64,000 nt of DNA from Chrysemys picta bellii (lineage: Eukaryota; Chordata; Testudines; Emydidae): NCBI RefSeq assembly GCF_011386835.1, contig NC_088800.1, positions 52,667,439-52,731,438 of the forward strand, read 5' to 3'. Position numbers and translations under genes: made by a program. A model generated the notes under the pieces. The model saw only the letters and a list, made by a program, of their open reading frames with translations. It ran no database searches and was not told the DNA's origin. Shown in pieces: positions 10,900 to 23,077 of the stretch (position 1 is its first letter; each line of letters begins with the position of its first letter).

Positions 10900-11155
10900 C
10901 TGAAGCTTATTGAGAACAGGCACCGCTATTAGCCAGGATGGGCAGGGATGCAAAACCATGCTCTGAAGTATCCCTAGCCTCTGTTTGCCAGAAGCTGGGA
11001 ATGGGCGACAGGGGATGGATCACTTGATTATGACCTGTTCTGTTAATTCCCTCTGAAACACATGACATTGGCCACGGTCAGAATACAGGATACTGGGCTA
11101 GATGGATCACGGGTCTGACCCAGTCTGGCCATTCTTATGTTCTTATATAGGCTTG
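10900..11155 (+). mobile_element. CR1 3' end fragment
   Basis: Matches the CR1-type 3' end by its terminal phrases: GCTGGGAATGGGCGACAGGG, GGGCTAGATGGATCACGGG, GTCTGACCCAGTCTGGCC and the tail ATTCTTATGTTCTTAT. Strongly 5'-truncated. Plus strand, opposite to XPO6. Confidence 0.75.
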
Positions 11156-11384
11156 AATTTCACATTTACACTAAGGCTCCTTGACATCATTCTGGCAATG
11201 GAAAGGGGCCTAAAAGTGGATGTAAAGGGATCTTAGTGTAACTCAGAATCAGCCTCTCTAGGCTACCAAATCCCTCTCCCTATTTTCCCAACAGAATCAA
11301 TATGGCAACAGGAGCTGTTGCCAAAAGTCACGAGGGATGCACTGAATTACATCATATTCCAGTTTTTTATAGTTTTATGTGGAA

Positions 11385-12015
11385 CATGAGGTCCCAGTGT
11401 GATACAGTGGCCGAGAGAGCTAATGTGATCCTGGGATGCATGAACAGGGGAAATCTCAAATAGGTGTAGAGAGGTTATTTTACCTCTATATTTAGCACAC
11501 GTGTGACTGCTGCTGGAATTATGTCCAGTTCTGCTGTCCACAATTCAATAAGGATGCTGATAAATTGGAGAGGGTTAAGAGAAGAGCCATGGTAATGATC
11601 AAAGGATTAGAAAACATGCTTTTTAGTGATAGATTAGACTCAAGGAGCTCATTTAGCTTAACAAATAGAAGGTTAAGGGGTAACTTAATCACAGTCTATA
11701 AGTACTACATGGAAAACAAATATTTAATAATAGGCTCTAATCTAGAAGAGAAAGGTCTAACATGATTCAATAGCTGGAAGTTGAAGCTAGACAAATTCAG
11801 ACTGGAAATAAAGCATAAATTTTTAACAGTAAGCATAGTTAACCATTGGAACAATTTACCAAAGGTCGTGGTGGATTCTCCATCACTTGCAATTTTTAAA
11901 TCAGGATTGGATGTTTTTTATAAAAAGAATTACTTTGGGGAAGTTCTATGGTCTGTGTCATACAGAATGTCAGACTAGATAGTCACAATGGTCCCTTCTG
12001 GTCTTGAAATCTAGG
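11385..12015 (+). mobile_element. CR1 3' fragment, second copy
   Basis: Follows the CR1 3' region: GATCCTGGGATGCATGAACA, then GGAGAGGGTTAAGAGAAGAG, then a block encoding HKFLTVSIVNHWNNLPKVVV (11811-11870), and the end AATGGTCCCTTCTGGTCTTG. Two short open frames (11565-11765 and 11781-11978) are residual RT C-terminal pieces. Confidence 0.8.
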
Positions 12016-12267
12016 AATTTATGCAGGAGGCTAATGGCTGACTATTTGTCAAAGTAAGGGAGGTGGGAATGAAAAGCAATTTTACTTCCTCTTCAGATTT
12101 CTCCAAAAGAAAAATGATCAATGAATAAATTCATAAGATACTTAAAGGTTTTACACAACCACCCTGTCTTCCCATTAAAGGTAGCCTTTAATTTAGACAA
12201 AAAGTGTTCCATGAAGTGGCACCGAAGATTTCCTGACTTAATCACAGTTTCCCAAAGACATCCTTAC

Positions 12268-12465
12268 CTGTAAAATGTTTGTGAAGAAGTCATGGTAGAA
12301 CATAGGCCAGTCTTGTCGGCCAATGTCCACAATGACTTTGCAGAGCTTGTTCCTGATAAAATAAGGCAGTGTTTTGTGGTGAGCTAGGAGGAGTTTGGGC
12401 AGGCAGCTGCGGATCTCCATTTTATCTTGAGATGGGACCCCAAGCCACATCTTATTGATCAGGTT
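12268..12465 (-). CDS. XPO6: XPO6 coding exon 4
   Basis: 198 bases, 66 codons, both boundaries in phase 0. The acceptor is CTCTCTTTCAG (12476-12466) and the donor CAG|GTAAGG (12267 downward). The product NLINKMWLGVPSQDKMEIRS...FYHDFFTNILQ is the conserved N-terminal segment of exportin-6. This is a RanGTP-dependent importin-beta family receptor that exports actin with profilin from the nucleus. The segment belongs to the N-terminal HEAT-repeat region that contacts Ran. It joins exon 3 cleanly after TVFE. No exon 5 was found between here and the left edge, so the gene continues outside the window. Assigned from recognition of the protein. Confidence 0.96.
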
Positions 12466-12479
12466 CTGAAAGAGAGGCA

Positions 12480-14555
12480 CACCCTGATTTAGCAGATCTT
12501 AAAAGGCACAAAGAACTGGTTTTAGTGCTACATTACAATCAGTGGTTAGACACTATGTCTGGAGAACCAGATGGAGGAGCAGACATTTGTTATCAGGCAA
12601 GTAGCTTTGGGAAAAAATTAGCGTTTCAATACATTTCATTTGCAGAGTTTAACAACAAGTTTGTTATCCTCAACTAGTGCATGGGTGAAAAAACTATCCT
12701 TAATCAGTAAAGTGAAGCAGTCGCAAGTATTGCTACTTTAATTTACTGCCCAAACCAGATAACTATTAGGTAAGCGTTGGGTCAGATGTGATAGAATGGT
12801 CAAAGTAATTAGAATCTAGAGCACAAGAACTCAATCGGGGCCTTGACAGTGATTCTGTGTGGCCCTGGGCACATCTACAGATAAAGAAACTGAGGTAGGA
12901 GTTAGTGGGACAGGTCCCTCACAGAACTGGAGGATGTATTGCTTAATGTTTGTAAAGTGCTTTGAATGTAAGCAACATTATGTGTTAAATAGAATACAGG
13001 GAACTCTAAAAGTAGACAAGTTGATTATTTTAAGAGAAGCTCAAAGACCAAATGTCAAATTTATGGAGTTCTTCCCCTTTCATATGCTACTTCACATCAC
13101 AATACACTAACAATTTTCTAACTTGAGAAATATAGGCAATTTCCATTATCCTAGTATCATTGTTTCTACTAGAATGGCTTGACTGAATCAGTGTTTTTAT
13201 GAACCTGTAAAACAGTCACTGGTTGGCGAGTCTCAGTATAAACAATTCAGGCCGGAGCAGGCCTGATTTTTGCATATAAAGTCTCAGTGCCCTCTTAACC
13301 CTGGGACAGCTAGGTTTCCTCTTTTAAGAAGGGAAACATGGTAGTAAATAGAGAATCATCATAACTCCTTCAAGGCAGAATGAGAAGCAAGTGCTGCTTT
13401 GTATGAAATGTGGGCCTCCTGAAGTTTTTAAATCTAGAAAGTCCAAGCTAATAGACCTTTAATGGAAGAGTGCTAACTTTAGTAAAGGAGTTTTAACTCA
13501 ATGGCAAAAATCCATAAGAAGGCAGAGTTATGAAGTATTTTTCCTGCAATGCTGAAGCTCCATTTAGAACTCTAGAACATTAGTGGCTATTAGTAGCTGA
13601 GCCTGTTAAGTAGATGTTTGAGGATAATAGATTCAGGAAGCCTGCTTCTGAGGCAATAGCTCTACCCAGTTTCAAGCACATGGCAGGCAGAAATTAAAGA
13701 CAAATGGCTTATATAGTCAGGAGGATCACTATAAAAGCTGAGAAGCTTTACTCGTGGCATGACAAAGTCAATTCATAGTATTCAGGCTTCGGTGCAATTT
13801 AGACTTGAAGCCACCATGAAGTCTCCCAAAGAGGTCAAAATTTTATGATAGGGAGCCAATGTCCAGAGCTACAGGTTAACAGTGACAAAGGAACTGCTTA
13901 TAGGAAGAATACAGAGCACTGACAAAACCCACAACACAGAGGACCCTCACAAAAAGTCTGTATTAAGAATAATTCCAGAAGGGTACTGTGTATACATGAA
14001 ATGTCTCCCATGTAAATGAGATTTTAAAGTGGCAGCTTCCTCTACCCGCCCAATGTCTTTGGTAACAAGTTCCCCTTTCCCAGGGGATCAACTAGCAACT
14101 TCCATTTGAAAGGAGAGAAGAGTGGAGAGGGGGGAGAGGATGAAGGATTTTCATTAAAACTCTGCTGTTATTTTTCCACTTCTTCCAGAAAATATCAGCC
14201 CTCATAAACCTCCTGGAATAAGTTTTAGGTTTACTGTCCTGTTTTTGCTGATAAATTCACTGTTCCCATGTAACTGATCAAACAGTACTAAGATAGCTGG
14301 AATTAATTTTAGAAATTCCAGGTTCTAAATAAAGAGATCTGAATCTCTAAGCTGGAGTTTATTTTCTTCAAGTTTATGCACTGGACAGTGATTTCTTTGT
14401 TCTACTAGGCTCTGGACAATTATTTTTCAGAGCTACATTTTTCAGTGAGGCAGAAAGGGGCAGGAATCAAGCTAGGTTGCCAAACCCATGAAAATAATAA
14501 TGCTGGAATATGTAGCTCCATAAAATTCCTCTTTAGACAATAGTGTGGTCCTCTA
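12480..14555. other. XPO6 intron 3, with a MIR-like fragment
   Basis: Intronic DNA. At about 12840-12985 (plus) is a MIR-like SINE remnant, with the phrases TGTGTGGCCCTGGGCA and AATGTTTGTAAAGTGCTTTG. The rest shows no exon, RNA gene or recognisable element. Confidence 0.5.
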
Positions 14556-14559
14556 TTAT

Positions 14560-14790
14560 TTTTGTCTTAGTTTGGTTAGGGTGCTGGACTGGGACACGGG
14601 AGACTCTGGTTCAATGCCCAGTTCTACCACAGACTTCATGCAGGAAGCAAGTTGCTCTGGCTCTGTAAAAAAGGCATAATAGCACTTCCCTACTTCACCG
14701 TGGAATTGTGAGGATAAATCCATTAAATATTGTGAAGTGCTCACTATACTATGGTAATAAAAGGCGTATAAGTACTTAAGATAGATCACC
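14560..14790 (+). mobile_element. MIR-type SINE
   Basis: A near full-length core-SINE-like copy: GTGCTGGACTGGGACACGGG, GGTTCAATGCCCAGTTCTAC, the 3' phrase GGCATAATAGCACTTCCCTA, and TGTGAAGTGCTCACTATACT with TATAAGTACTTAAGATAGAT at the end. The tRNA-derived head is degraded. Confidence 0.75.
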
Positions 14791-14794
14791 CACT

Positions 14795-15555
14795 AACAGC
14801 AGTTGGTCAGCAAGTCAGCACTAAGCCCAGTTTCTGGGCATGGCCCAGTCTGCTTTATCCCGATGGCTTATAACTTTTGTACATGTCCTCTTGGCTCCAG
14901 ATTTCCTCCTCCAACGCAAGGCTCACAATTGCCATGGAGCAAAGGTTTGTCCCATAAAGTAACAGTTGCAAGTTCGGGTGCAGCTTTCAGCCCCACTGCT
15001 CAATTCTTTTTGTTTGATGTCTTTAGTAGGTCTTATCTGTGTCCTTGTACCTTCTGGAAACATCTGGAATTGCTACACGTCTGACATCACCAGAATAGCT
15101 TGCTTATTTATCTGGGTAGCTGTACTGATTTTGAGGGGAACTTTGAATACACCCCTAGTGTGCTTCATTTTCTTAGCACTTTTTTTCCTGCCAAAAACTT
15201 AGTAAAGTCCACCACCAGCAAGAGTTGTAAGGGAGTTTCTTTTTAATCATAGTAAAGTCTTATGGTATGGTTGCCCTAACTGGTTTGTCCACAATTATGT
15301 CAGTAGAAGCCAGTGGGGTACTATTCCTTTGCCTACTGATGAGCAGTTTTTGTTACTCTGAGCTGTGTCAACCATCCCCTGTTGCATTTCCTGGGATCAG
15401 GCTCAGAGCTTGAATGATCAACTCAGCTAAGAATGTGACACAGATGAGCAAGACAAAAATGTTTTAAGTGAATTAATGTAAAGCAGGTCATTGACTATGG
15501 CATTGCAATGCAATAAATAGGTTTTTTGCACCACTATTTTAGAGAGGATCTAAAA
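14795..15555. other. XPO6 intron 3, no feature seen
   Basis: The open frame at 14803-15084 has no recognisable domain and no splice context. I see no element in this stretch. Confidence 0.45.
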
Positions 15556-15560
15556 GTAAT

Positions 15561-15750
15561 GAGGGGGAAGAGTAGCTCAGTGGTTTGAGCATTGGCCTGC
15601 TAAACCCAGGGTTGTGAGTTCAATCCTTGAGGGGGCCACTTAGGGAATCTGGGGCAAAATCAGTACTTGGTCCTGCTAGTGAAGACAGGGGGCTGGACTC
15701 GATGACCTTTCAAGGTCCCTTCCAGTTCTAGGAGATAGGATATCTCCATT
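15561..15750 (+). mobile_element. tRNA-derived SINE, copy 1
   Basis: A tRNA-like head has an A box, TAGCTCAGTGG, at 15573-15583 and a B box, GAGTTCAATCC, at 15616-15626. The body reads GGGGCAAAATCAGTACTTGG. The tail GACCTTTCAAGGTCCCTTCC resembles LINE CR1 3' ends, as expected for a SINE mobilised by CR1. About 190 bases, nearly the same as the copy at 48113. This is the cryptodiran turtle SINE type. It is not a working tRNA gene, because no cloverleaf forms downstream. Confidence 0.85.
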
Positions 15751-15759
15751 AATTTATTT

Positions 15760-16465
15760 TTAAATTTTATTTAATTTAATAATATGGTAGAACAAGACAC
15801 TTCACATGCTTACTGATACATCAGTTGATTGTATTCTGTGAACAGTTAACATCAGATTTTTACACACACATCAGTGTTTGGGTTTTTAAACTTTCACTTA
15901 GTTCTCTTTCATAGCTAGGTAACAAGCGGAATGTGGTCTTCCAGCAGAGTGATACTAATTCATAGGGAAAGCAGAATGAGCTGTCAACCAGATCTTTTAG
16001 ATTCCATAAAATAAAAGGAATTTTGTCGTACCCTTTATGCTAGTTTGTGGTATCTAGCTAAACATAACTGAGTTAGCATTTCTGATCTGTAAAGGATATG
16101 AAGGATCTATTCTGTGATGGATCCATCCATAATTCTGTGAATTATATCAAAATCTAAGACAGCGTCCTAAATTCTAGACAATTCCTATCTAAAGTCAGCA
16201 ATAAGCAACTTTATCAATCTGTACACAAGGATTCATATTCGATTTTATTCCCTCTCAAACTGCACTTTAAAAAATTCCCCTTACAAGAGAACTATAAAAG
16301 CAAGCCATGTCCGTGTGTACTTCAGGTGGTTCTCACTTTAATCTTAAAAACCTTAGAATTAGTATGAACTATTCCAAACACAAATCACACCAAAAAAGAG
16401 TTAATACAGAAGAATCCTCTAATCAGGCAATAATGGTGTTCTGGATAAGTTTACCCTTTTTTCTT
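15760..16465. other. XPO6 intron 3, no feature seen
   Basis: AT-rich intronic DNA without exon or recognised repeat. Confidence 0.45.
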
Positions 16466-16472
16466 GTCTCAC

Positions 16473-16585
16473 CTCAAACACTGTCAAACTGTACATCATT
16501 ACGTAGTCGTTTCTTGTGCTTGACAGGAAATAGAGGCAGAATCTCCAGGCGCCTATCTGCTGGGCAAAGTTATTCAGAAGCTCCT
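16473..16585 (-). CDS. XPO6: XPO6 coding exon 3
   Basis: 113 bases. The acceptor is TTTTCCCAG (16586 upward) and the donor GAG|GTGAGA (16472 downward). The exon begins with the last two bases of a split Glu codon supplied by exon 2 and ends in phase 0. The product ELLNNFAQQIGAWRFCLYFL...YVMMYSLTVFE is the exportin-6 N-terminal helical repeat region that follows ERKREIE. A 147-codon plus-strand frame (16307-16750) over this exon is an antisense shadow. Confidence 0.96.
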
Positions 16586-16589
16586 CTGG

Positions 16590-17870
16590 GAAAATCAAGT
16601 ATCAACAAAACACGTGCATTAATATTCATAAGCTGTCTTCAGACCCAAGACAATATTTGTTTCCATAGCACCATAGATCTGAATGTAACTTCAGATATTT
16701 TTCAAATCTTATTTATCAACTATCAGTTTAATAATGCTCAGACAACCTGAGCTACTTCAAAAGCAGCTACAAAACCTACCTATAACCTTCAATGCAACCA
16801 AAATGACTAGGTGCATAGTATCAGAATTTGTTGTGTATGATTTTAACATTCCCAAAAGCATAATGTAACGACAGATTTGGGTTAGATTAGCTTGATACTA
16901 ATGGAACCTTTAGATCCACAGCGCACATCTCTGCCACCTAAGATAATAGACACGGATAGCAGTAGGATGAGGTAGCAGCAGTAGGTTATCATACTCTAAG
17001 TGGACCAGCCACTAGAGCGAGATTATCTACTTTGCCATGGGTCTTTACAGATAATTCCTTTGCTGTCAGCAACACTTGGATTCAGGAATCTTGGTTTCAG
17101 TTGCAGGTTCTGTAGAAGAATGTGCTCTGGGGGGCACATATTTTTCTACCTGTGTTCTCCAACCTGTTCCTTTCCATTACTTCTGGCTTCTTGTCCAAGT
17201 CCTCCTGCCCCCAGCACCACTACCACCAACTCCTTTGTTCCAGTCTCCTTTCCTTGCCCAGCCAGTTCCAGTATATTCCCAAGCCCTCTTCCCAGTCTTT
17301 CCTCCACCTCAGACTCCTTGTCTCTTGTGCCCTCTGCATTGTAGTCAGACAGCTTTCTCCTTTGCTATGCTGCCTGGGAGTCAGGAGAAGGGGCAGAGAG
17401 GGGTAGAGGAGCACTGAGACCACAGGAGAGTGTTTCCCTGCTCTCAACTCCAGTGCCATCGCAGCTCACAGCACCCAGGAGCAGCAATTGCAGGAAAAGT
17501 CCTCCTCAGCCTCAGGGTTGAACAATCAATGCAGAAGGAATCTTCTGAATTTAGCAGCCAAGCTAAAATCTCTATTGAACTTCCATAAAACACATGCCCA
17601 AGACAATGTATTTTCCCTGTTTTCAGATATTGAACTGTTTTTTGCTCAAATTTTCAAAAAAGAAAATCTGAGGCAGACACCTAGCTTGCAAAATTTCAAC
17701 CCGAATAGCTAAAGTTTGGCAAAGTTCTGAGCAACTGAAAACTGCACCTTATAATGGGAAGTGTCAGGCAACCTTAACGATAGCCAGTGCTACCAGCTGT
17801 GCCTCTAACAAATAAGAAAAACAAATGGCAAAAGTTGGGATATTGGTCCACTGCGAAACAGACTGGGTAG
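16590..17870. other. XPO6 intron 2, with a CT-rich tract
   Basis: 17140-17350 is strongly pyrimidine-rich (CTCCTGCCCCCAGCACCACT and similar). This opens several overlapping Ser/Pro/Leu-rich frames (17000-17417) that carry no domain. The remainder shows nothing recognisable. Confidence 0.5.
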
Positions 17871-17875
17871 AATTT

Positions 17876-18145
17876 AAGGATTTGTCTACAGGAGCAGTTT
17901 GCGGCAAGCTGGGGTGTGAATTTATCTTGCACTAGCCAGCCACAGACTGACTGTCCATGTGGACACTGCTGGCAAGTATTAACAGTTTAATGAGTTTTCA
18001 CCTAATCCCATTTCAAAGACTAGATGAGTTTGTTAATGCATGACAGTAGGGCCTACACGGACAGTCATTCTGTGGCAGGCTAGCACGGGATAGAGTCACA
18101 GGCGAGCTTGCTACAAAACTAAAATGTCCACGTAGACATGTATTT
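17876..18145. mobile_element. Possible MITE with GTCTACA ends
   Basis: The left end ATTTGTCTACAGG pairs loosely with the right end TCCACGTAGACATG. Internal arms TCCATGTGGACACTG and CCTACACGGACAGT also oppose each other. The arrangement fits a short non-autonomous DNA element, but its exact boundaries are unclear. Confidence 0.4.
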
Positions 18146-18149
18146 CCCT

Positions 18150-19100
18150 AATACTGACATTCTGCAGTAAAGATCTACACATACCTCTTATGTGGAGCAT
18201 TATAATCCCCCGTCTTTTACAAATTTCTCTCAAATGCTCAGAGAGATTCTGTTTCTAGGATGACCACATCCAATTACTCTTTTTGTAAAAGTTTGGCCTT
18301 GGGGAAAAGCTGCATGGGTTTGTGTTCTACAAGTTGATCAAACCCAAAAGTATGCCAACAGTCTTCTTTCCTCCAGTGACTGTGTGTATAGGGGAAGAAA
18401 AAGAGTCAATATCACCCTTTTTAGCCAGACGATGGAATTTCAGGTGAAGACAGCGTGCATACATGCTGAGAATATATTTTCAAGTATAGTGAACCTGGAG
18501 GGAATACTGGCTACATTACTGAAGTCTCAGAGGTTATAAATCCATAGCCTGTCCTTGTAGAAAGGAACCAGAAGACTGTGTAATCCCCTCATTTTTTACT
18601 GTATTGCAGGCCTGATTCATCCATCCTGCTGCTGGTTGCATATTATGCAAGTTATTTCTATTGGTCTTCATAAGCATGGATCTGCTCAGATCCACCAGTA
18701 TGGAACACAAATATATTTCCACCTGCCATTTTGCACTACTAAGGACCTACCCCAAATGAGTCAGTGTGGGTAATGTAGGAGAGCAGATCCAAAAGAGAAG
18801 GCATACATCTTCCTCATTCCCCTCATAGTACAGAAAAAGCTTCACGCATTTGCCCCATCACTTGTCACACAGCAGTCTCCTTAACAGGCTCTTCATGGAG
18901 CACAGCAGTTTGTAGGCAGAGAAGTAGGTACCCACCCTCACAACTAGCCAAGTTTCCATCAGCCTGGGAAACAAGTTCCTTTCTCACCATTTCCATCTTC
19001 AACAGACAACCGAACTATGGAGTTTTCTGCTGCTGCTGCTTGGAGATCATATATCTAACCCAAAAAATGTTGTTAAGGGAAGTAAAAGGGATTGTCTGAA
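18150..19100. other. XPO6 intron 2, no feature seen
   Basis: No exon or repeat family recognised. The small frame at 18534-18722 minus has no motif. Confidence 0.45.
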
Positions 19101-19105
19101 CTTAC

Positions 19106-19196
19106 CTATCTCACGTTTCCGTTCATTGGTTGTACAATTGTGGAAAAACTCTGTCATTAGACTCTCCAAAGCGCGCAGGGAGGCCTCTTCTGATGC
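19106..19196 (-). CDS. XPO6: XPO6 coding exon 2
   Basis: 91 bases. The acceptor is ATTGTCAG (19197 upward). The donor is ATAG|GTAAGT (19105 downward). The exon encodes ASEEASLRALESLMTEFFHN...NERKREI plus one base of the next Glu, which exon 3 completes. This is the extreme N-terminus of exportin-6 without Met1. The initiator ATG must therefore be the last codon of exon 1, directly before a GT donor. A longer frame at 19047-19253 includes intron on both sides. Confidence 0.95.
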
Positions 19197-19259
19197 CTGA
19201 CAATGACATTTAAAGGAAAAGTAGGTCAGAAAGTGCCTCTGGTTTACATTCAATTGTAA

Positions 19260-20350
19260 GTAAAGTTTATTTCCTTATAAGACAAAGTGCTAAGGGGTCC
19301 ATATAATGCATGCTGGATGAACAGGCTCATCAACCAAACAAAAGAGCAGCATGTTACAGGGTGAAATTTAATATGAAGTTCACAAACTGTAGAAAGAAGT
19401 CAACAGCTACTAACAGAATATGACCAGGATGAGTAAAAAGCCTCAGAAGTTATTTTAAAATCTCATTTGTTCAGTCAAGCTTGTTAATGAGAGCAACGCT
19501 TTATAAAGCAAGTTCCCCTCCCTTCTAATTACAGACACTTGTTCTCATTACAAATGTTAGTTCATCCATTGGAATAATTCTTACATGAACACCAGCTTCA
19601 GATTAACGGACCTCAGAAATTCAGAGGCATCAAGGCATAGCAAACTGAACAAAAGACTAGATGTTAAAAGTCCTGAACTCTATTCCCATCCCTGGCTCAA
19701 CGGGTGGCCATGGTCAGTTTGCCACCTCTTTGCTTCAGCTGTAAAAAAAAAAAAGGGGGGGGGGGGTGCCCCACCAACGTACTCCACTTGGCGCAGGGAA
19801 AAAATGTAAAGGATTAATGTTCGTACAGAGCTTTGATGACTGAGTGCTATACAAATGCTTAATTTGATTCAGGGAGGATGAGTTGCCTAATCTCTTTTCC
19901 TTTTTTGCCAGCTGCAGCTTGGTTTTTAGGAGACCTCAAAGATACTGGCTCAATATGGAGCAGTTACAAGGTAGCTACAGCTTTATTTCTCCCGAGGGCC
20001 ACCTGTAATAAATGGGACTAAATCATTTGTTCCACAGTGTCTGGAGATGGAATGATTATGTTGAGCCAGAGTTAGGACGATTCTTGACCCAATCAGTATG
20101 GAGGCATGTGCTTGACCTTCTCATCTAACTCTTATAATGGATATCCCTTGTCAGTTTTATCACTAATGGTTTTGTTATGGAAGAGACACACCATTTGTCA
20201 TTTCTCCAATATTTTCAGCTAACGCATTGTTCTTTCACTAATAAGAGCACAGACTTAAGCCCAGGCCTTCCTTGGGACTATACAAAGGGTAGTGGCGCAG
20301 GCAGGCATCTACTGTTCAGTCCTATGTGAGGCACAAAAAAAATTACATAT
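19260..20350. other. XPO6 intron 1 (3' part), with a MIR-like fragment
   Basis: A degraded MIR-like copy lies at about 19685-19870 (GGCTCAACGGGTGGCCATGG to AGTGCTATACAAATGCTTAA). It carries an A12-G11 homopolymer junction at about 19742-19767. No exon seen. Confidence 0.5.
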
Positions 20351-20355
20351 AAACC

Positions 20356-20634
20356 AAGACTTTGCCTACACTGCCAATTGAACGACAAAACTTTCGTCAT
20401 TCACAGGTACTTAAAAAAGCCCCACCCCCCAGGCAAAAGTTTTGCCACAGCAAGTGGCAGTGTAAATAGCTCGTTGTGGGCGGCAGCAGCGCTCTCCTGT
20501 CAACAACATGAACCCCAGTCATAGGTGGTGGAAGTATTTTGTCGGCAAAAGTGCAGACCATCAGCGTTTACATTGCCTGACTTTTAGCGACACGGCTCTG
20601 TTGCTAAAAGCTGTGTAGTGTAGACAAAGCCTTA
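20356..20634. mobile_element. MITE with inverted GTCTACACT ends
   Basis: The left end AAGACTTTGCCTACACTGCC opposes the right end GTGTAGTGTAGACAAAGCC. Internal GACAAAACTTTCGTCATTCA resembles the MITE at 9510 (AAACTTTAGTCATTCAGGGG), so the two probably belong to one family. No coding capacity. Confidence 0.6.
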
Positions 20635-20639
20635 GGCAG

Positions 20640-21269
20640 ACTAGCACTGTGACAGGTAGTCTTCTGGGAGAAGATCAGTCTACACCACCTACAGAAGCAG
20701 TATGAATTTCTCTACTGCTAAAGCCCAATTCAACATGCTCCACACAAGGCATCCAGTTTTATTAGCGTTCCACTGCAGAACCAAGTTGGAGAGGATTCTT
20801 CTAAGCTTCCCCATCCCTATATTAAGTTGGATTTAGATTTACACACACTATGAGAACCAATAATTTAATAAGAGATTAAGAAAAATACAGCTGTTCTCCT
20901 AGCAACTGATAATAGATGCTTAGTAAGACTTAGCATTCTGCTGCTAAACAGAAAATACACATTTTCCTGTTGTCCTTCCTCCATGTATCTCAAAAATCAG
21001 ATGCTCCATAGAAAAAGCCACTTGTGATTGTGAAAGCCATCCTGATAGTGAAAAATGATTTAAAAACTTAAACACAATCAATCAAGCTGTAGGTCACATT
21101 TCCATTTTAAGCAACTGCACAGGCCATTATTCTTTTTAAATCCATATAGATTTGCTTCTTTGCAAAAAGGTTGCATGCACAATAAACTTAATCTTCAAGT
21201 TGTTCCTTCCAACTGCTACACCACTTTTTCCATCTGTCTCCCTTACTAGATTATAGCAGCAATAATTAT
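20640..21269. other. XPO6 intron 1, no feature seen
   Basis: AT-rich DNA without recognised gene or repeat. Confidence 0.45.
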
Positions 21270-21590
21270 GCATAAAGCAGTGTGGATAAAAATCAATGAT
21301 TAAAAAAATAGGTTTTTCCTCAAAAAGCATTTTATTAAAAAAAAATCCATCTAAAGATAGTTTTAATTAAGATACATTATAGATCAAAGATATCTCATCA
21401 TGGAATAGGGATTATAAATTCTAATTCTATAGTATGAGACAATATTCATGAAATGTTTAAGAAAAGTTTTGTCAGTGAGTTCTAATAGTTCATGGATTAG
21501 AGTTCCAACAGTTCATGGATTAGGGTCCCAATCTTATGGGGTTCTAGGAGCTTCAGTATATAGATTATTTAGGATAATCTTTCTATCTAC

Positions 21591-22722
21591 TAGGGCTACC
21601 ATATGTCCGGATTTCCCCAGACATGTCCAGCTTTTCGGTCTATAAATAGCCGTCCGGGGGGGATTTTTAAAAATCTAAAAATGTCCGGGATTTCCCCCCA
21701 GTCGGCTATTTATAGATAGAAAAGCGGCGGCCAAGCGCCGCTGGGCACCCAAAGCCCCTTCCCGGCTCCCCCCATCCCCTGCAGCCTTACCATGCTGTCC
21801 GGCCCGCAGCTGTCTTCCCCCTCCTCCCCTCTCCTGAACGCTCCGCCCCCTGCTCCTCCCCCTCCCCTGCTTCCCGCGAATCAAATCTTCGCGGGAAGTC
21901 TGAAAAGAAGCAGGGGCAAGCGGGAGGCAGCAGTAGGTAAGCTGGGGCGGGAGGGGGGCACGAAGAGGAGAGCACCGGCTGCCCCAGCCTGCGCCCGGGC
22001 CCCGGCGGCCCCGGCCCGGCCAGGGCCCCTGCAGCGCCGGCCGAGCACCTCCGGCCCGGCACCAAGCCCCGCAAGCCCGGCCGGAGCGCAGCCCAATTCC
22101 TGGGCTCTTTAAAGCCGGCCCTGGTCAGGGGACAGGGAGGGGGAGTTGAATGGGTCGGGAGTTTGGGCGGGGGGGCTGTCAGGGGGGCAAGGGTGTGGAG
22201 AGGGGTTGGGACAGTCGGGGACAGGGAGCAGGGGGGGTTAAATGGGTCTGGGGTTCTGGGGGGGCTGTCAGGGGGGCAGGGGTGTGGAGAGGGGTCGAGG
22301 CAGGCAGGGAGCAGAGGGGGTGGGATGGGTCAGGAGTTCTGGGGGTCCTGTTGGGAGCGGGGAGCAGTTGGATAGGGCATGGGAGTCCCCAGGGGTCTGT
22401 TTGGGTGTGGGGGTGTGGATAAGGGTTGGGGCAGTCAGGGGACAGGTAGGGTCGTAGGGCGTTCTCAGGAGGGGGCAGTCAGGGGACAAGAAGCAGGGCG
22501 GCTTAGATAAGCAGTGGGGTCCTAGGGGGCAGTTAGTGGCAGGGGTCCCAGGAGGGGGCAGTCAGGGGACGAGGAGCGGGGAGGGGGTTGGGGGTTCTGA
22601 GGGGGGCAATCAGGGGGTAGGAAATGGGAGGGAGTGGATGGGGGTGGGGTGGGGCGGGGCTAGAGCGGGGCTCCCCGCCCCCCAGTGTCCTCTTTTTTGC
22701 TTGTGGAAATATGGTAGCCCTA
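21591..22722. mobile_element. Nested GC-rich DNA transposon
   Basis: Inverted termini TAGGGCTACCATAT (left) and ATATGGTAGCCCTA (right) are perfect over 14 bp. The flanks carry the 7-bp duplication TATCTAC at 21584-21590 and 22723-22729. The interior is GC-rich with no transposase. Its CpG-rich part (21720-22090) gives spurious Pro/Ala/Arg frames, and 22100-22660 is a minisatellite. Because it splits the hAT copy, it is younger than that insertion. Confidence 0.85.
22100..22660 (+). repeat. G-rich minisatellite inside the nested element
   Basis: Imperfect tandem copies of a roughly 90-110-base unit. Recurring phrases are GGGGCTGTCAGGGGGGCA, GGTGTGGAGAGGGGT, CAGTCAGGGGACA and GGGTTCTGGGGG. Copies differ by substitutions and by length changes of the G runs. 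Confidence 0.7.
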
Positions 22723-23077
22723 TATCTACCCAATGGGACTCAGTGCTCAGTCTAGAAGATACCATCAGAGATGCTTAGTTTTGCAGTTCTCAAACTGTGG
22801 ATTTGTGTCTCCAGAGATAAACATGCTTGTTAACAGCAAAAATGTTTTTAAATAAATAAATAAATATAGAGGTGAGAAATAACAGATCTCAACCCTATTG
22901 TCCCTCTGCAAATTTATGTACAGAGTCAATCCCTTACTTCTCTCTAAAAGTGCAAAGTTTCAGAAAGTTCAATGAATAAAAGATTGTTGCTGGCGGAATA
23001 GATCGGGACAAGGAGAAGAAGTCTAGAGATAAATGTGAGAAGGGAGGGACAGGCAGTAGAAACAAAAGTGAAACTGT

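Noticed and set aside
14803..15202. Two overlapping plus frames in XPO6 intron 3
   Set aside because: No domain, no repeat family and no convincing splice sites.
15561..15640. tRNA gene from A and B boxes
   Set aside because: The boxes belong to a SINE with a CR1-like tail; no acceptor stem or anticodon arm forms, and a second copy lies at 48113.
16307..16750. 147-codon plus-strand frame
   Set aside because: It runs antisense across XPO6 exon 3 and introns and has no domain.
21781..21800. ATG followed by GTAAGG on the minus strand as XPO6 exon 1
   Set aside because: It satisfies the phase rule but lies inside the nested GC-rich transposon (21591-22722). A transposon-borne first exon is less likely than the candidate next to the CpG island.
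22150..22457. Gly/Trp-rich overlapping frames
   Set aside because: Products of the G-rich minisatellite read in several phases.
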